A stretch of 49,647 bases of DNA from an uncultured Pirellulaceae bacterium (GCA_938082855.1 CALKCC010000006.1:1-49647), one strand, 5' to 3'; numbered from the stretch's first letter, positions 7,963 through 17,157 are shown. Made by a program: numbers and translations. The notes: generated by a model not told the origin, from the letters alone.

Positions 7963-9288
7963 GTGCATCAACACCGGTATGTCGAACGAGTCGTGGATTT
8001 GATGGATCCCACGGAAAATGTGTTGCTCAATATGTCTTATGAAGATGCTGCCGAGCGTGTTGCCTCTGGTGATGCTGAGCAGGTGGGGGAAATCGATGGT
8101 CAGTTTGCGATTATGCAAAAGCGAGGAAATATCGTACGCATGGCAAGGTCGATCGGGCGGCCCATGCGATACTTTCTGGCGAAACGAGCTGAAGGTCCCT
8201 GCCTGATCGTCGCGGAACGCATGGAACAATTGCGAGCGGCTCTCGCAGAAGAAGGGCTGGAAGATCAGTTTCATCCCTCATACACGCGTATGGTACCCGC
8301 CCATTATGTCGTTGAAATTGCCCTCATCGGCTGTCCGGATCCCAATCCTGTTAACACTCGATTCTTCACTCCGGAACGTAATGTTCTGGGAACCAACCTG
8401 GATGAAATCGGCGAGCGTTACATCCGTCAGCTTGCAGTCGAAATGGACAAGTGGCTAGATACCGTCGACGAAGAAGCGCCGTTAGGAGTGCTTTTTTCTG
8501 GCGGAATTGATAGCGGAGCGGTTCTCATCGTCCTCAGGCACTTGTTACTTCAGCGTGGACAGGCCCCCAATCGCCTAAAGGCATTCACTCTCAATGTTGC
8601 CGGTACATCAGCCGATGCCAGCCAGGCCAAACAATTTGTCGATGAAACAGACATGAGCCTGTTTCTCGAAGTGGTGGATGTGGCTCAGGAGGACGTCAAC
8701 TTCAAAGAGACAATCAAAGTCATTGAAGACTACAAGCCGCTTGATGTGCAGTCGGCTACGATGGCCCACGCGCTACTCAAGAAGATCAGAGAGTTATATC
8801 CGGATTGGGTTTATCTCGTTGATGGAGATGGTGGCGATGAGAATTTGAAAGACTATCCCATTGAAGATAATCCTGAACTGACGATTGTTAGTGTCTTGAA
8901 TAACTTAATGCTGTATCAGGAGGGCTGGGGAGTCGAGTCAATAAAGCATTCTCTCACCTACTCAGGTGGCCAAAGCCGAGGACACGTTCGAACGTATGCA
9001 CCAGCAGCAACTCTGGGATTTCGTGGCTTTAGCCCATTCGCATTACCCTCGGTCATCAATGTGGCAGAAGGAATTCCATTTATTGAACTCACAGATTGGG
9101 ATCATGAGAGGTTATATGAGCTCAAAGGCGAGATTGTTCGTCGGGGTGTAGAGGCCGTGACCGGTGTCACCATGCCAGTTTTTGAAAAGCGACGTTTCCA
9201 GCACGGTGCGGCCTCGGAAGATATTTTCCAAAGGTCGTTTCCCGATTCGGATCAAGCTTACCGGGATGCCTTCGCTGAAATCTTCTAA
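7963..9288 (+). CDS. asparagine synthetase-like amide-forming enzyme lacking the glutaminase cysteine
   Basis: The C-terminal two-thirds is an asparagine-synthetase ATP pyrophosphatase domain. The PP-loop is LFSGGIDSG (SGGIDS at residues 179-184) and a second conserved site is LVDGDGGDE (285-293). Such domains adenylate a carboxylate and let an amine attack it. The N-terminal 120 residues resemble a degenerate class II glutamine amidotransferase domain (GEIDGQFAIM, then ARSIGRPMRYF), but the sequence starts MHQHRY, with no Cys at position 2. Ammonia release from glutamine is therefore not expected. Known AsnB relatives of this kind, beta-lactam synthetase and lasso-peptide cyclases, use an amine in the substrate or another donor. 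The start is GTG 7963 with AGGAG seven bases upstream. The next gene begins at the base after its stop, so it is the first gene of a coupled operon. Confidence 0.82.
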   Translation: MHQHRYVERVVDLMDPTENVLLNMSYEDAAERVASGDAEQVGEIDGQFAIMQKRGNIVRMARSIGRPMRYFLAKRAEGPCLIVAERMEQLRAALAEEGLEDQFHPSYTRMVPAHYVVEIALIGCPDPNPVNTRFFTPERNVLGTNLDEIGERYIRQLAVEMDKWLDTVDEEAPLGVLFSGGIDSGAVLIVLRHLLLQRGQAPNRLKAFTLNVAGTSADASQAKQFVDETDMSLFLEVVDVAQEDVNFKETIKVIEDYKPLDVQSATMAHALLKKIRELYPDWVYLVDGDGGDENLKDYPIEDNPELTIVSVLNNLMLYQEGWGVESIKHSLTYSGGQSRGHVRTYAPAATLGFRGFSPFALPSVINVAEGIPFIELTDWDHERLYELKGEIVRRGVEAVTGVTMPVFEKRRFQHGAASEDIFQRSFPDSDQAYRDAFAEIF

Positions 9289-10254
9289 ATGGAATTGCCA
9301 GTTTTTAATTCCGAGCAGATCAAAGCCCATCGCCCCGCAAAAAATCGGGTCAGGGAGGATCGCCCTTATGCCTGGATGGTGGAATCTGAATGCGACAGTC
9401 TTGGTGAATTAAAACAGGTAGTGACATTGTTTCTGACCGGCTGTGAATGTCCGTTTCAGTGTACGATGTGTGACCTTTGGAAAAACACTCTCGATCATAA
9501 AACGCCTGTTGGTGCCCTTGTTGAACAAATTCAATTTGCTTTAGATGATCTGGGTGTTGATTGGCAGGACCCTCAGTCGGCTGGTGTTTCCACCATCAAA
9601 CTTTATAACAGCAGCAATTTTTTTGATGCTCGTTCTGTGCCGCGTGAGGATTGGCCGGAAATTCAAAAACTAGTCCGGCATTTCGAGACAGTCGTCGTAG
9701 AGAATCACCCAGCCTTTTGCGGTGCACCCGTGCTCGAGTTTCAGCAAGGCCTTGCCGGGCAATTGGAAGTCGCAGTGGGGCTCGAAACTGTCCATCCACA
9801 GATTCTGCCCTGGCTAAACAAGCAAATGACGCTTTCCCAGTATCAGCAGGCCGTTGAGAATTTAGTAGCGAATGAGATCCGAGTCAGGACTTTTATCTTA
9901 GTGAAACCCCCTGCATTGAGTGAGAGTGAAGGAGTGCACTGGGCGGTCGAGTCGATGAAGTTTGCCTTCGATTGCGGAGTAGAGTGTTGCTCCATGGTGC
10001 CCATGCGTTCGGGAAACGGTGTGATGGATCAATTGCGGAGTTCCGACAAATTTACGCCTCCTGCAATTGCAAGCCTGGAGCAAGTTCTGGCCACTGGACT
10101 GCAGATGAAACGGGGACGCGTCTTTATGGATTTATGGGATAGCGAGCAGTGGTTGGGCGCAGCCTGCTGTAGGCAGCAACGGCTGGAGCGGATTGCAGGC
10201 ATGAACCAACAGCAACGGGTACTTCCGGAGGTGCAGTGTGACAGCTGTCGGTAA
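9289..10254 (+). CDS. radical SAM enzyme
   Basis: The 321-residue protein has the radical SAM cluster motif CX3CX2C at Cys54, Cys58 and Cys61 (TGCECPFQCTMCDLW). These bind the 4Fe-4S cluster that cleaves S-adenosylmethionine to a radical. Further core features are IKLYNSSNFF, the GLETV segment and RTFILVKPP. The overall pattern recalls the RaSEA/TIGR01210 branch of radical SAM proteins, but I would not assign that reaction. The C-terminus carries four more cysteines (AACCRQQ and a terminal CDSC), possible ligands for a second cluster or zinc. The ATG directly follows the stop of the AsnB-like gene, and the end overlaps the flavoprotein gene by 17 bases, so expression of all three is tightly linked. 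The substrate is unknown. Confidence 0.85.
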   Translation: MELPVFNSEQIKAHRPAKNRVREDRPYAWMVESECDSLGELKQVVTLFLTGCECPFQCTMCDLWKNTLDHKTPVGALVEQIQFALDDLGVDWQDPQSAGVSTIKLYNSSNFFDARSVPREDWPEIQKLVRHFETVVVENHPAFCGAPVLEFQQGLAGQLEVAVGLETVHPQILPWLNKQMTLSQYQQAVENLVANEIRVRTFILVKPPALSESEGVHWAVESMKFAFDCGVECCSMVPMRSGNGVMDQLRSSDKFTPPAIASLEQVLATGLQMKRGRVFMDLWDSEQWLGAACCRQQRLERIAGMNQQQRVLPEVQCDSCR

Positions 10255-11722
10255 GAAGCAATCGTTTCTAATCATTGGAGGCGGATTCAGTGGTTCACTG
10301 CTTGCCACGATTCTGGCCAAATCTGGATTTAACGTAACGCTGATTGACCGCGAGCGACATCCTCGTTTTGCTATTGGAGAGTCCTCGACGCCGACGGCGG
10401 GATTTATTCTCAAGTCACTGGTACAACGATTTGATCTTCCAGAATTGGTACCGTTGACCAAGTATGGTTTATGGAGCAGCCAGTATCCACAGATTGGTTG
10501 TGGAGTGAAGCGTGGTTTCAGTTACTTCTTTCATCAACCGGGAAGCCAACCTCGGATAACTCCCGCGCACGACAATGAATTACTGGTCGCCGCAAGTCAG
10601 TCCCGGGAAACAGCAGATACTCACTGGTACCGCCAAGACGTTGATGCGTTTTTGTTCGACTACGCCGCGAGCCATGGAGTAGTTTGTATGTCAGACGCCG
10701 CGGTGACGAACGCCAAATTCAGCTCCGCTGGACATTGGGAGGTTCGACTCAATTCAACAGGCCCTCCGCGGCAATTTGACTGGATTATTGACGCCTCCGG
10801 AGCAGGCGAAGTAATGAGTCGTTTGACTGGAAGACCAGGCCGAATGGAAGCTCCTTTTGTAACCAATACATCAGCCTGCTATGGCCACTTTAGAAATGTC
10901 CCCCGTTACGACGACTTGCTCAATGACGCGGGTCTGGATACTTCGGACTTTCCTTTTCCATCGGATGATGCAGCTCAGCACCATATGTTCGCCGCACAGT
11001 GGTTATGGAATCTACGATTTGAAAATGGGATTTCCAGTTTGGGTTTGGTTACCGATTTGAATCGCCGCAACGAGAGTGACTGGGAAGAGATGCTTAGCAC
11101 GTATCCTGCGATGGCAACTTTGCTACAAGAGGCAATCCCGTCTGCGGCCACTCCCGAATTGCGTGTTTCGGGACGAATGCAACGTCAGGCCAATCAAGGA
11201 TGTGGTCCGAATTGGGTTGCGTTACCAAACACGATCGGGTTTGTGGATCCACTGCATAGTACGGGAATCGCGCACTCACTGAGTGGAGTGGAGCGGCTGG
11301 CAGATATCTTCCTTCACTCGCAAGATACATCAGCGGACGTGTCAGCTTATACAAGTGCCGTGTATAAGGAATTACATTTCATCGATCGTCTCATTTCCGG
11401 TTGCTATAAGTTAATGCCCAGCAAGCGTCATTTTGAGGCTTATTGCATGTTGTATTTCGCGGTTGCTCATAACTATGAAACTCAGAGATTGGAATTACAG
11501 GCGAGTCGAGCGGCTCCCGGAATATTTCTCTCTGACGATTCTCAAGTGGTAGATTTAATAGAACAGGGGTTTGAGTTGGCGTGCAGAATCGAATCGTCAG
11601 ACGATTGGACTGAACCGATTTTGTTTGAACAACAAATACGGGAGCTGATAAGCCCAGTGGACAGAATCGGGTTATGCAATCCTGAACTTCGTTCCATGTA
11701 TGCCTCAACGGCAGTTTTATAG
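10238..11722 (+). CDS. FAD-dependent oxidoreductase, flavin halogenase-like
   Basis: The 494-residue protein begins with an FAD-binding GxGxxG loop (IIGGGFSGSLLA, residues 12-23). It has the signature region HPRFAIGESSTP (41-52) typical of tryptophan halogenase-type flavoproteins. Lys75 in LTKYGLW lies about where halogenases keep the lysine that carries the halogenating species. The late motif GFVDPLHSTGIA (334-345) is also characteristic. The diagnostic WxWxIP motif appears as W255-L-W-N-L-R260: both Trp are kept, but Ile and Pro are changed. It could therefore be a halogenase or a related hydroxylase/dehydrogenase. The start is GTG 10238, which overlaps the radical SAM gene by 17 bases; no other start fits the Rossmann strand. 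It needs a reduced flavin supply, and no reductase is encoded nearby. Confidence 0.82.
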   Translation: MTAVGKKQSFLIIGGGFSGSLLATILAKSGFNVTLIDRERHPRFAIGESSTPTAGFILKSLVQRFDLPELVPLTKYGLWSSQYPQIGCGVKRGFSYFFHQPGSQPRITPAHDNELLVAASQSRETADTHWYRQDVDAFLFDYAASHGVVCMSDAAVTNAKFSSAGHWEVRLNSTGPPRQFDWIIDASGAGEVMSRLTGRPGRMEAPFVTNTSACYGHFRNVPRYDDLLNDAGLDTSDFPFPSDDAAQHHMFAAQWLWNLRFENGISSLGLVTDLNRRNESDWEEMLSTYPAMATLLQEAIPSAATPELRVSGRMQRQANQGCGPNWVALPNTIGFVDPLHSTGIAHSLSGVERLADIFLHSQDTSADVSAYTSAVYKELHFIDRLISGCYKLMPSKRHFEAYCMLYFAVAHNYETQRLELQASRAAPGIFLSDDSQVVDLIEQGFELACRIESSDDWTEPILFEQQIRELISPVDRIGLCNPELRSMYASTAVL

Positions 11723-11776
11723 TCAATTTAGGGGTGCCCCCTCCCCGAATCCCTTGTTTTTTAGGTGTAATCGAGT

Positions 11777-11806
11777 TTGACCGGTTTAAACCCCCTAAAT
11801 TAAAAT
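11777..11806 (+). promoter_or_regulatory. sigma70-type promoter for the DUF1549 operon
   Basis: TTGACC (11777-11782) and TAAAAT (11801-11806) are spaced by 18 bases, giving a 5' leader of about 145 bases before the 11960 start. Just upstream, after the flavoprotein stop, GGGG-TG-CCCC (11731-11740) is followed by a T-rich stretch. This is a weak candidate end for the previous operon. The leader contains a 16-codon ORF described in the findings. Confidence 0.45.
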
Positions 11807-11959
11807 AAAGATGTCGTTAAGACAGACCATGGAAGGTAGTCACACGCAACTCTGAGCCAACACCTAAGCCCACCTTTCGTTGGCAAAAGGATAATAATCG
11901 AAACCAATGTTCTCGGGTTCATCCTCCTATGAAGAACCTGAATTCAATCAGAGATAGTT

Positions 11960-14809
11960 ATGAAACCATCCATCACACTTTCCGTAATTCTGGCTGGTCT
12001 GTTTTTCGTAAACAGTCCGGAACTTGAGGCTCAACAACCGCTACATCAGCGGATTGACGCTGCGGTCGCTGGTCAGCAGCCCGTATCGACGCAATTGCTA
12101 GCAAGTGATTCAGAATTTATGCGTCGACTCTATCTGGACTTACTGGGGACCGTTCCCACTTTGGAAGAGGCGAAGCAGTTTCTTAACGATGAATCGGAAG
12201 ATCGTCGGGCGCAGTTAGTCGAGCGACTTATCAATGACCCGCGTTTGAATCACCACTTGGCGACCGCTTTTGATGTGATGTTGATGGAGCGAACGAGAGA
12301 CTCTGCCATCAAATCGCCAGTCTGGCGAAAGTACCTTTACGAGTCGTTTGCTAACAACAAGCCATACAACGTATTAGCTCGGGAGATCCTCTCGGCCAGT
12401 GGTACGGATCCGGAGATGCGTGTGGCAGCTAAGTTTTATCTGGATCGGACAGGTGAAACAAACCGATTGACTCGGGATGTGGGACGTATCTTTCTGGGAC
12501 GTGACATGCAATGTGCACAGTGTCACAATCACCCGCTAATCGATACCTACTATCAGGCAGATTACTACGGACTGTTTGCTTTCCTTAATCGCAGCCAGCT
12601 GTTTACCAATAAGGCAAAGCAGAATTACTTTGCTGAAAAGAGTGTGGGTAATGTCAGTTTCAAAAGTGTCTTTACACAGGAAGCTGGTGAAACAGGCCCT
12701 CATCTTCCAGGTGACAATCCGGTGATCGAGCCTTACCTACAAAAGCTGGAAGAATATAAGACTCGTCCTAATGGTGACCGAGTTAGTGAGCCAACCTATA
12801 GCCGCCGTCAGCAATTGGCCGACCTAGCCACGAACGGAAAGAACATTGCCTTTAACCGAAACATCGCCAACCGATTATGGGGCATGATGAACGGTCGAGC
12901 GTTGGTGATGCCGGTGGATCTGGATCACCCAGCGAATCCACCTTCCAATCCCGCGTTGATGTCAGTGCTCCAACAAGCCATCGTGGATATGGATTTTGAT
13001 GTGAAGCAATTTCTTAAAGAGATCGCTTTGTCCAAAACCTATCAACGGAGCTTTGATTTGGGGACGGCTTTGCAAAGTAGCCCAGAGCAGCTTCAGTCTC
13101 AAATCGACAAGATTGGACAACTGCGTGAGCAAACAGACGAAAAGGCTTATGAAGCATTGGACCTATGGGAAGCCAAGCTTGAAGAGTTAAAGGCGTTGCG
13201 ATTAAAGCATGCCGAATTAAGTAAGGCCTACCTGGCTGCTGACGCCGCTGCGACAGCTCAGCTTGATAAGTACCTGGCACAGGACGGTGCGGTTTTTGCC
13301 GCTCAAGCAGCAACGGATAAGCAAGTGCCGTTGCGAGATGCTTATGCAGCAGCCCACGCGAGTATCGCCAAAGTGTTAGAAAGTTTGCCTGAGGATGCCG
13401 TGGCCAAAGATGCGGCAGCTAAATTCAAAGCCAAGTTAGATGCTTCTCTGGCTGAGATAAAGAAACAAACCGACGCGAAAACAAAAGCCGAAGCACAGGG
13501 TAAGAAAGAACTGGAAGCGTTAGCTCCTTTGCAGGTTACGTTGGATACGGCCTGGACTGCTTGGAAGCCCGCCAAGGCAGAGCTCTTTGCCTTGGAAACA
13601 GAAGTCCAGTCATTGCGTAATGAATTTGAAAGATTGCAGACGCTTGTAGCGGCATATGAAACTCAAGAATATGAGTTTGGCAAAATCAAATCCAATGCCG
13701 ATCTCCGACTGGAGGTGGCTGCAGCTCAACAAAAAGTTAAATCAATAACTGGTGAAGTGACTGCAGCTGAAGCCGGAGTAGCAGCCTTAAAAACACAAGT
13801 GGCTCAAGCACAGTCCGAAATGGAAGCTGCTGTAAACGTAAGACAGGCGGCTCAAGCTGAATTGACGAAAGTCACGAATGTCCGAACCAAAAAGTCTGAA
13901 GCGATCCAATTGCTGGCAGCGGTAGTGGAGTCCACAACCACTGCGACCGTGACGATTGCCAAGGATCCGCAAGTATTGGCAACTCAGCAACAATTGGCAG
14001 GTAGTCAGGAAAAATTAAAGGTTGAATTAAGTGCACTCGACCAGCAAGTGCGTCAGGCAACCGAGGATGTCGCTTCCAAGACAGAGAAGGCGAACATCGC
14101 GATTGAAAAGAAGGAAGCGATGGCGAATCAATTGGCTGTTGCCCAAACCGCTTATCAACAGCTAACGACTTCACTAAATACCGCAACGCAAACGGCGATC
14201 GATCTCTCCAGTCAGTATGAGGATTCGACAGAAAAGCTCTCGCGTCAACTAGTGAATCACTTTGTTGTAAGTGATCTACGAGCCTTATCACCGGAGCAAC
14301 TAGCCAATGCGATGATGGAATCGCTGGGCGTCACGGCTGTTTATCGCCGAGGAGTGATAGCGGAATTAGATAAAGCCAAGCCACTTACAGATGCCGATAA
14401 GAATGATAGTGCCATCATGATTCAGCGAGAGCGAGAAATCAGTGAAGGCGTGGAGGCGAAGATTGCGGCGATCCGTAATGAATTCGTTACTTTGTACGGA
14501 GCCGGTGCCGGCCAAGTGCAAACGGATTTCTTCTCCACCATTGATCAGGCACTTTACATTACCAATGGTTCGCGAGTTACTGGCTGGGTGGCATCCAACA
14601 GTTATCTTGTCGGCGGTTTATTAAAACTTGAAGACTCTGCACAAATAGCAGAGGAGTTATATATCAGTGTGCTTTCCCGTAAACCTAGCGGAGCTGAAAT
14701 TCAACGAGTGCAGGAGTTCCTGGATTCGGTAGGAGATCAGAAATCACAGGCCTTACAGGACATGGTATGGGCACTACTGGCATCAGCTGAGTTCCGGTTT
14801 AATCACTAG
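11960..14809 (+). CDS. DUF1549/DUF1553 secreted protein with long coiled-coil insert
   Basis: The protein has 949 residues with a signal peptide (residues 1-24, cleavage near LEAQQ). DUF1549 spans about 28-210 and includes FMRRLYLDLLGTVPTLEEA. A CxxCH pair follows at MQCAQCHNHPL (about 185), which could bind heme or a metal. DUF1553 starts near FNRNIANRLWGMMNGRA (about 299). It is interrupted after SKTYQRSFDL by about 390 residues of Ala/Glu/Lys/Gln-rich heptad sequence (about 375-770), which I read as coiled coil. The domain then resumes at LRALSPEQLANAMMESLGV. These proteins are typical of planctomycetes and sit beside DUF1501 partners, as here (gap 30 bases). The role in the cell envelope is not established. 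The start is ATG 11960 with only a weak GAGA upstream. Confidence 0.88.
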   Translation: MKPSITLSVILAGLFFVNSPELEAQQPLHQRIDAAVAGQQPVSTQLLASDSEFMRRLYLDLLGTVPTLEEAKQFLNDESEDRRAQLVERLINDPRLNHHLATAFDVMLMERTRDSAIKSPVWRKYLYESFANNKPYNVLAREILSASGTDPEMRVAAKFYLDRTGETNRLTRDVGRIFLGRDMQCAQCHNHPLIDTYYQADYYGLFAFLNRSQLFTNKAKQNYFAEKSVGNVSFKSVFTQEAGETGPHLPGDNPVIEPYLQKLEEYKTRPNGDRVSEPTYSRRQQLADLATNGKNIAFNRNIANRLWGMMNGRALVMPVDLDHPANPPSNPALMSVLQQAIVDMDFDVKQFLKEIALSKTYQRSFDLGTALQSSPEQLQSQIDKIGQLREQTDEKAYEALDLWEAKLEELKALRLKHAELSKAYLAADAAATAQLDKYLAQDGAVFAAQAATDKQVPLRDAYAAAHASIAKVLESLPEDAVAKDAAAKFKAKLDASLAEIKKQTDAKTKAEAQGKKELEALAPLQVTLDTAWTAWKPAKAELFALETEVQSLRNEFERLQTLVAAYETQEYEFGKIKSNADLRLEVAAAQQKVKSITGEVTAAEAGVAALKTQVAQAQSEMEAAVNVRQAAQAELTKVTNVRTKKSEAIQLLAAVVESTTTATVTIAKDPQVLATQQQLAGSQEKLKVELSALDQQVRQATEDVASKTEKANIAIEKKEAMANQLAVAQTAYQQLTTSLNTATQTAIDLSSQYEDSTEKLSRQLVNHFVVSDLRALSPEQLANAMMESLGVTAVYRRGVIAELDKAKPLTDADKNDSAIMIQREREISEGVEAKIAAIRNEFVTLYGAGAGQVQTDFFSTIDQALYITNGSRVTGWVASNSYLVGGLLKLEDSAQIAEELYISVLSRKPSGAEIQRVQEFLDSVGDQKSQALQDMVWALLASAEFRFNH

Positions 14810-14839
14810 GGCTTAGTCATTTTTGAAGGGAAAACGAAA

Positions 14840-16135
14840 ATGAAATGTAACTACTCATGTAAATCTGCCGAACATGGCATGGCTCGTCGAGGATTCCTCG
14901 GCGGTATGTTGGGAGCCGCAGGTGCTGCCTCCTCCGTCGTAGGGGGATTGGGAGCTTTCACCAATCCATTGATTGCAAAGCAACTATCCAGTCAGCAAAA
15001 GCGCGTGGTCGTGTTTAACATGGCTGGTGGCTTGAGTCAGCTGGAGAGTTGGGACCCTAAGCCTGGTCAGGACACGGGTGGCCCTTTCCGAGCGATCCCT
15101 ACTTCTGTTCCTGGAATCCACATTTCAGAGCTGTTGCCAATCACCGCAAAACAAATGCATCATCTGGCGTTAGTACGAAGTATTAATACCAAAGAGAACG
15201 ATCATGGTAAGGGTCGTTACATGATGTTCACCGGTCGTCGTCAGACTCCGGCTCAGGAATTCCCGCAAATCGGGTCTGTCATGGCCAAAGCATTGGACGG
15301 AGATAAGAACGCTTTACCTGGATATATTCAGGTTTCCAGCAGTACCGGTGGTCGTAGCAACGACGCGGCTTACCTTGGTCCGGCGTTTGCGAGTATTCGA
15401 ATTGCCAGTGGCAAGCCACCGGCCAATTCCGCTCGACCTAATTCCATCGATGAAAAACGTGACATGCTACGTAATGACTTCCGTAAATTAGCTAATGACG
15501 ACTTTTCCCTTCGTCGTCGTAGTGCTCAGACGGACGCATACACGCAAAGCTATGAGCAGGCTCAGCAATTGATGGCTCGTCGGGATGTATTCGATATTTC
15601 GAAAGAACCTCAAAAGGACCATGAACGCTATGGTGACCATCAGTTAGGGCAACACACTTTGTTAGCTCGTCGTCTGTTGGAAAACGGCGTGACCATGGTT
15701 CAAGTCACTCATTCAAATTACGATACTCACAACGAGAACTTCAATTTCCACTTCGAACAACTGGGTGAATTTGACCGTGCCTTTGGTACGTTTGTTCAGG
15801 ACATCGCAGATCGTGGGATGCTGGAAAGTACATTGATTGTCGTTCTCAGTGAATTTGGACGCACACCTCGGATTAATCAACGCTTTGGTCGAGACCACTG
15901 GGGATCGTCCTGGTCGATCTGCCTGGGCGGAGCTGGGATTCAGCGAGGAGCTGTGATCGGTGCGACAGGTGCCGATGGTGTTCAGATTGAAGATCGTGAA
16001 GTTGATCACGGCCACTTATTCCACACTTATCTCCGAGCCGTGGGTGTCGATTCTTTAGGGCACTTTAACATCGGTGGACAGGATATTCCGGTTGCTGACC
16101 CTGCTTACGCTCCGATTGAGGAATTGTTGATCTAA
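14840..16135 (+). CDS. Tat-exported DUF1501 protein
   Basis: The 431-residue protein has a twin-arginine signal (ARRGFLGGMLGAAG, residues 15-28), so it is expected to be exported folded, probably with bound metal. DUF1501 belongs to the alkaline phosphatase/sulfatase-like superfamily. Family landmarks are FNMAGGLSQLESWDPKP (about 59), HGKGRYMMFTGRR, VTHSNYDTHNEN and VVLSEFGRTPRIN, followed by GRDHWG. These supply Asp and His of the type that bind metal, but no substrate is proven for the family. AAAGGGAAAACG precedes ATG 14840. It lies 30 bases after its DUF1549/1553 partner and shares one base with the WD40 gene (TAATG), so the genes form one operon. Confidence 0.9.
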   Translation: MKCNYSCKSAEHGMARRGFLGGMLGAAGAASSVVGGLGAFTNPLIAKQLSSQQKRVVVFNMAGGLSQLESWDPKPGQDTGGPFRAIPTSVPGIHISELLPITAKQMHHLALVRSINTKENDHGKGRYMMFTGRRQTPAQEFPQIGSVMAKALDGDKNALPGYIQVSSSTGGRSNDAAYLGPAFASIRIASGKPPANSARPNSIDEKRDMLRNDFRKLANDDFSLRRRSAQTDAYTQSYEQAQQLMARRDVFDISKEPQKDHERYGDHQLGQHTLLARRLLENGVTMVQVTHSNYDTHNENFNFHFEQLGEFDRAFGTFVQDIADRGMLESTLIVVLSEFGRTPRINQRFGRDHWGSSWSICLGGAGIQRGAVIGATGADGVQIEDREVDHGHLFHTYLRAVGVDSLGHFNIGGQDIPVADPAYAPIEELLI

Positions 16136-17157
16136 TGACCTATCCAGTAGCTAAAACAGATCCGAAAGCGACTCATCTTTCGAAGACATTGAAGTATGAG
16201 AAGCCGCTTGTCTCCTGTCGGTTTGATCCAACAGGCCGCTATCTGTTTGCAGCTTCTCAGGATTTCTCTGTGATTCGCTGGACGCTGGCTGACGATTCCA
16301 TGAAGGTCTATAAGGCCCATAATTCATGGGTCCGCGGTCTGGAGTTTTCTCTGGATGGAAAGACAGTCGTTAGCAGTGGGTATGATGATCGTCTGTTCTT
16401 CTGGGATGTAGAGGATGAACGAGATGAACCCAAACCAATTCGTGAAATCGTAGCTCATAAAGGCTGGATCCGAGCGATCAGTCTTAGCCCCGATGGAAAG
16501 TTACTCGCGTCAGGTGGTAACGATCGGATCGTCAAAATCTGGGATATGGAATCAGGGAAGCTTACTCAGGAATTGGTAGGTCACGAACGAGATATCTACA
16601 GCCTTCTGTGGCACCCAACAGATGGTACGCTACTTAGCGGAGATCTAACCGGGCAAATTAAGCGTTGGAACGTTGCAGAGGCGAAAGAGACTTCGGCTTA
16701 CGATGGCAAGGCTCTGCATACTTACAACGGCGGCCAGCAGGTTAGTTACGGCGGCATCCGAGGGATGGCGTTGAGTCCGGACCAAAAGACCTTATTCGCA
16801 TGTGGTTTGCACAAGGGGACTAACCCACTTGGTGCCGTTCAGACACCATTGGTGATTTCCTTTGATTTGGAGACTAAGGAAGCTGGGAAATCATGGTCCA
16901 TTGATGGCTTGCAAGCGATTGCCTGGCAGTTGTACCAACACGAGGACGGTTATTTGGTCGTAGGCGTGGGTGGTTCAGCCGGAGCTCATTTGGTCTTTAT
17001 TAATCCGACGGAAGATAAAGATTTCCATCGTCTCAAAGTGAGTGATGTGGCTCGTGAATTAGCGATGCATCCGGATGGTATTCAGGTCGCACTAGCGAGT
17101 TCGAATGGTGCAGCTCAGATTTGTCGATTAGAAGCGAAGCCAGCCGATGCGAAGTAA
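16135..17157 (+). CDS. WD40 repeat beta-propeller protein
   Basis: The 340-residue protein has readable WD40 blades: NSWVRGLEF with DDRLFFWDVED, HKGWIRAISLSPDGKLL with NDRIVKIWDMES, and HERDIYSLLWHP with GQIKRWNV. Later blades are degenerate (GIRGMALSPDQKTLFACG, ARELAMHPDGIQVALAS). It is probably a six- or seven-bladed propeller that acts as a binding platform. There is no signal peptide, so as annotated it is cytosolic, unlike its secreted neighbours; this is slightly odd for the operon. The ATG at 16135 overlaps the DUF1501 stop by one base. The end overlaps the next gene by 11 bases. Confidence 0.9.
   Translation: MTYPVAKTDPKATHLSKTLKYEKPLVSCRFDPTGRYLFAASQDFSVIRWTLADDSMKVYKAHNSWVRGLEFSLDGKTVVSSGYDDRLFFWDVEDERDEPKPIREIVAHKGWIRAISLSPDGKLLASGGNDRIVKIWDMESGKLTQELVGHERDIYSLLWHPTDGTLLSGDLTGQIKRWNVAEAKETSAYDGKALHTYNGGQQVSYGGIRGMALSPDQKTLFACGLHKGTNPLGAVQTPLVISFDLETKEAGKSWSIDGLQAIAWQLYQHEDGYLVVGVGGSAGAHLVFINPTEDKDFHRLKVSDVARELAMHPDGIQVALASSNGAAQICRLEAKPADAK

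Noticed and set aside
11731-11740. GGGGTGCCCC inverted repeat after the flavoprotein gene as a terminator
   Set aside because: The loop would be two bases and the T-run is 12 bases away, so an intrinsic terminator is doubtful.
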